Shown here: positions 63,865-64,000 of the stretch, piece by piece | How the letters are laid out: every line of letters begins with the position of its first letter | Numbering within the stretch: position 1 is the first letter of the stretch | Source of the DNA: Paraglaciecola mesophila | GTDB taxonomy: Bacteria; Pseudomonadota; Gammaproteobacteria; Enterobacterales; Alteromonadaceae | Direction: 5' to 3' | Assembly (NCBI RefSeq): GCF_009906955.1 | Contig: NZ_CP047656.1 | Coordinates: 248,001 to 312,000 of the forward strand | DNA: 64,000 nt | Made by a program: the position numbers and the translations under genes | Notes under the pieces: generated by a model | Seen by the model: only the letters and a program-made list of their open reading frames with translations | What the model was told of the DNA's origin: nothing | Databases searched by the model: none

Positions 63865-63910
63865 CCCGCATCGACTTTCCGTGTCCTGGAGTCGTTGCGG
63901 GTTTTTTTTT
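63865..63910 (+). terminator. Intrinsic terminator (attenuator) before the probable nitrate transporter
   Basis: CCCGCA (63865-63870) pairs with TGCGGG (63896-63901), and CGACT (63872-63876) with AGTCG (63890-63894). Nine T residues follow (63902-63910). It lies 26 bp before the start codon and downstream of the sigma-54 element, so it is probably bypassed by NasT antitermination. Confidence 0.7.
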
Positions 63911-63936
63911 GAGTCAATTTTCTAAGAGTAACCACA

Positions 63937-64000
63937 ATGAGCGCCGAAAAATTTAATCTACTGTCTTTCACCGGCAAAATGAAAACTCTCCATTTATCTT
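63937..64000 (+). CDS. N-terminus of probable NarK/NasA-type nitrate transporter (truncated by window end)
   Basis: The last 64 bases open with ATG and encode 21 residues, MSAEKFNLLSFTG followed by KMKTLHLS, which resemble from memory the start of NarK-family nitrate/nitrite transporters in this group. The nirB-type promoter and attenuator before it support the call. The rest of the gene lies outside, so the identity is provisional. Confidence 0.55.
   Translation, partial: MSAEKFNLLSFTGKMKTLHLS

Noticed and set aside
63672..63977. 101-residue minus-strand frame at the right edge
   Set aside because: It covers the sigma-54 element, the attenuator and the start of the probable transporter, and shows no family features.
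1..64000. CRISPR arrays, tRNA or rRNA genes, insertion sequences, prophage
   Set aside because: No regularly spaced repeats, no cloverleaf with CCA-type ends and no transposase or integrase frames were seen by eye; short tRNA genes could still be missed.

Overview
The window looks like a chromosomal segment of a marine, polysaccharide-degrading gammaproteobacterium of the Alteromonadaceae (Paraglaciecola / Pseudoalteromonas atlantica-like). This is inferred from gene content: sulfatases, a pathway for the agar sugar 3,6-anhydro-L-galactose, a large TonB-dependent receptor next to a tryptophan-halogenase-like protein and a SapC-like protein, EfpL, and an assimilatory nitrate cluster. I see no tRNA, rRNA, insertion sequence, phage or CRISPR array.

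Region 1 (1-17.5 kb) is a red-algal galactan locus. Two tandem lipoprotein sulfatases (377-4332) are followed by a stand-alone dynamin-like GTPase (4581-6116). A minus-strand operon (6412-10843) then encodes an aldehyde dehydrogenase, an SDR, a zinc alcohol dehydrogenase and an enolase-superfamily cycloisomerase. The first and last closely resemble 3,6-anhydro-L-galactose dehydrogenase and anhydrogalactonate cycloisomerase. A divergent GntR/FCD regulator, a TonB-dependent receptor, a flavin-dependent halogenase homologue and a SapC-like protein follow. The palindrome ATTGTTAACAAT lies upstream of the sulfatases, between the catabolic operon and the regulator, and upstream of the receptor, which suggests one regulon.

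Region 2 (17.5-27.6 kb) is mixed: a hybrid histidine kinase, small hypothetical proteins, a DUF3360 permease, a solute-binding-like protein, a MATE exporter, moeA and moeB for molybdenum cofactor, and a TraB/GumN protein.

Region 3 (27.6-38.4 kb) is nitrate assimilation: nirB-nirD-nasA-cobA, a TrpD2-like gene, and the regulators nasT and nasS. A sigma-54 type -24/-12 element with an upstream NtrC-like site precedes nirB and, separately, nasT. A factor-independent terminator lies in the nirB leader, as expected for NasT (ANTAR) antitermination. The same arrangement recurs at the right edge (63.6-64.0 kb), before the first codons of what appears to be a NarK-type nitrate transporter.

Region 4 (38.4-50.6 kb) holds housekeeping and stress genes: azoreductase, periplasmic glutathione peroxidase, an S9 peptidase, efpL, a GGDEF diguanylate cyclase, several small proteins including an unlisted 28-residue lipoprotein, egtB-egtD for ergothioneine, a VOC protein and a PaiB-like protein.

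Region 5 (50.7-63.5 kb) is an almost complete purine-degradation locus. A minus-strand operon xdhA-xdhB-xdhC-uraD-uraH-guaD-puuD faces a RutR-like TetR regulator plus puuE, and is followed by an NCS2 purine permease and an adenine deaminase. Together they take adenine and guanine through xanthine and urate to allantoate. A RutR-type palindrome (GACCAATTGGTC) sits before xdhA, with a related copy before the permease. Xanthine dehydrogenase and nitrate reductase are both molybdoenzymes, which fits with moeA-moeB lying nearby.
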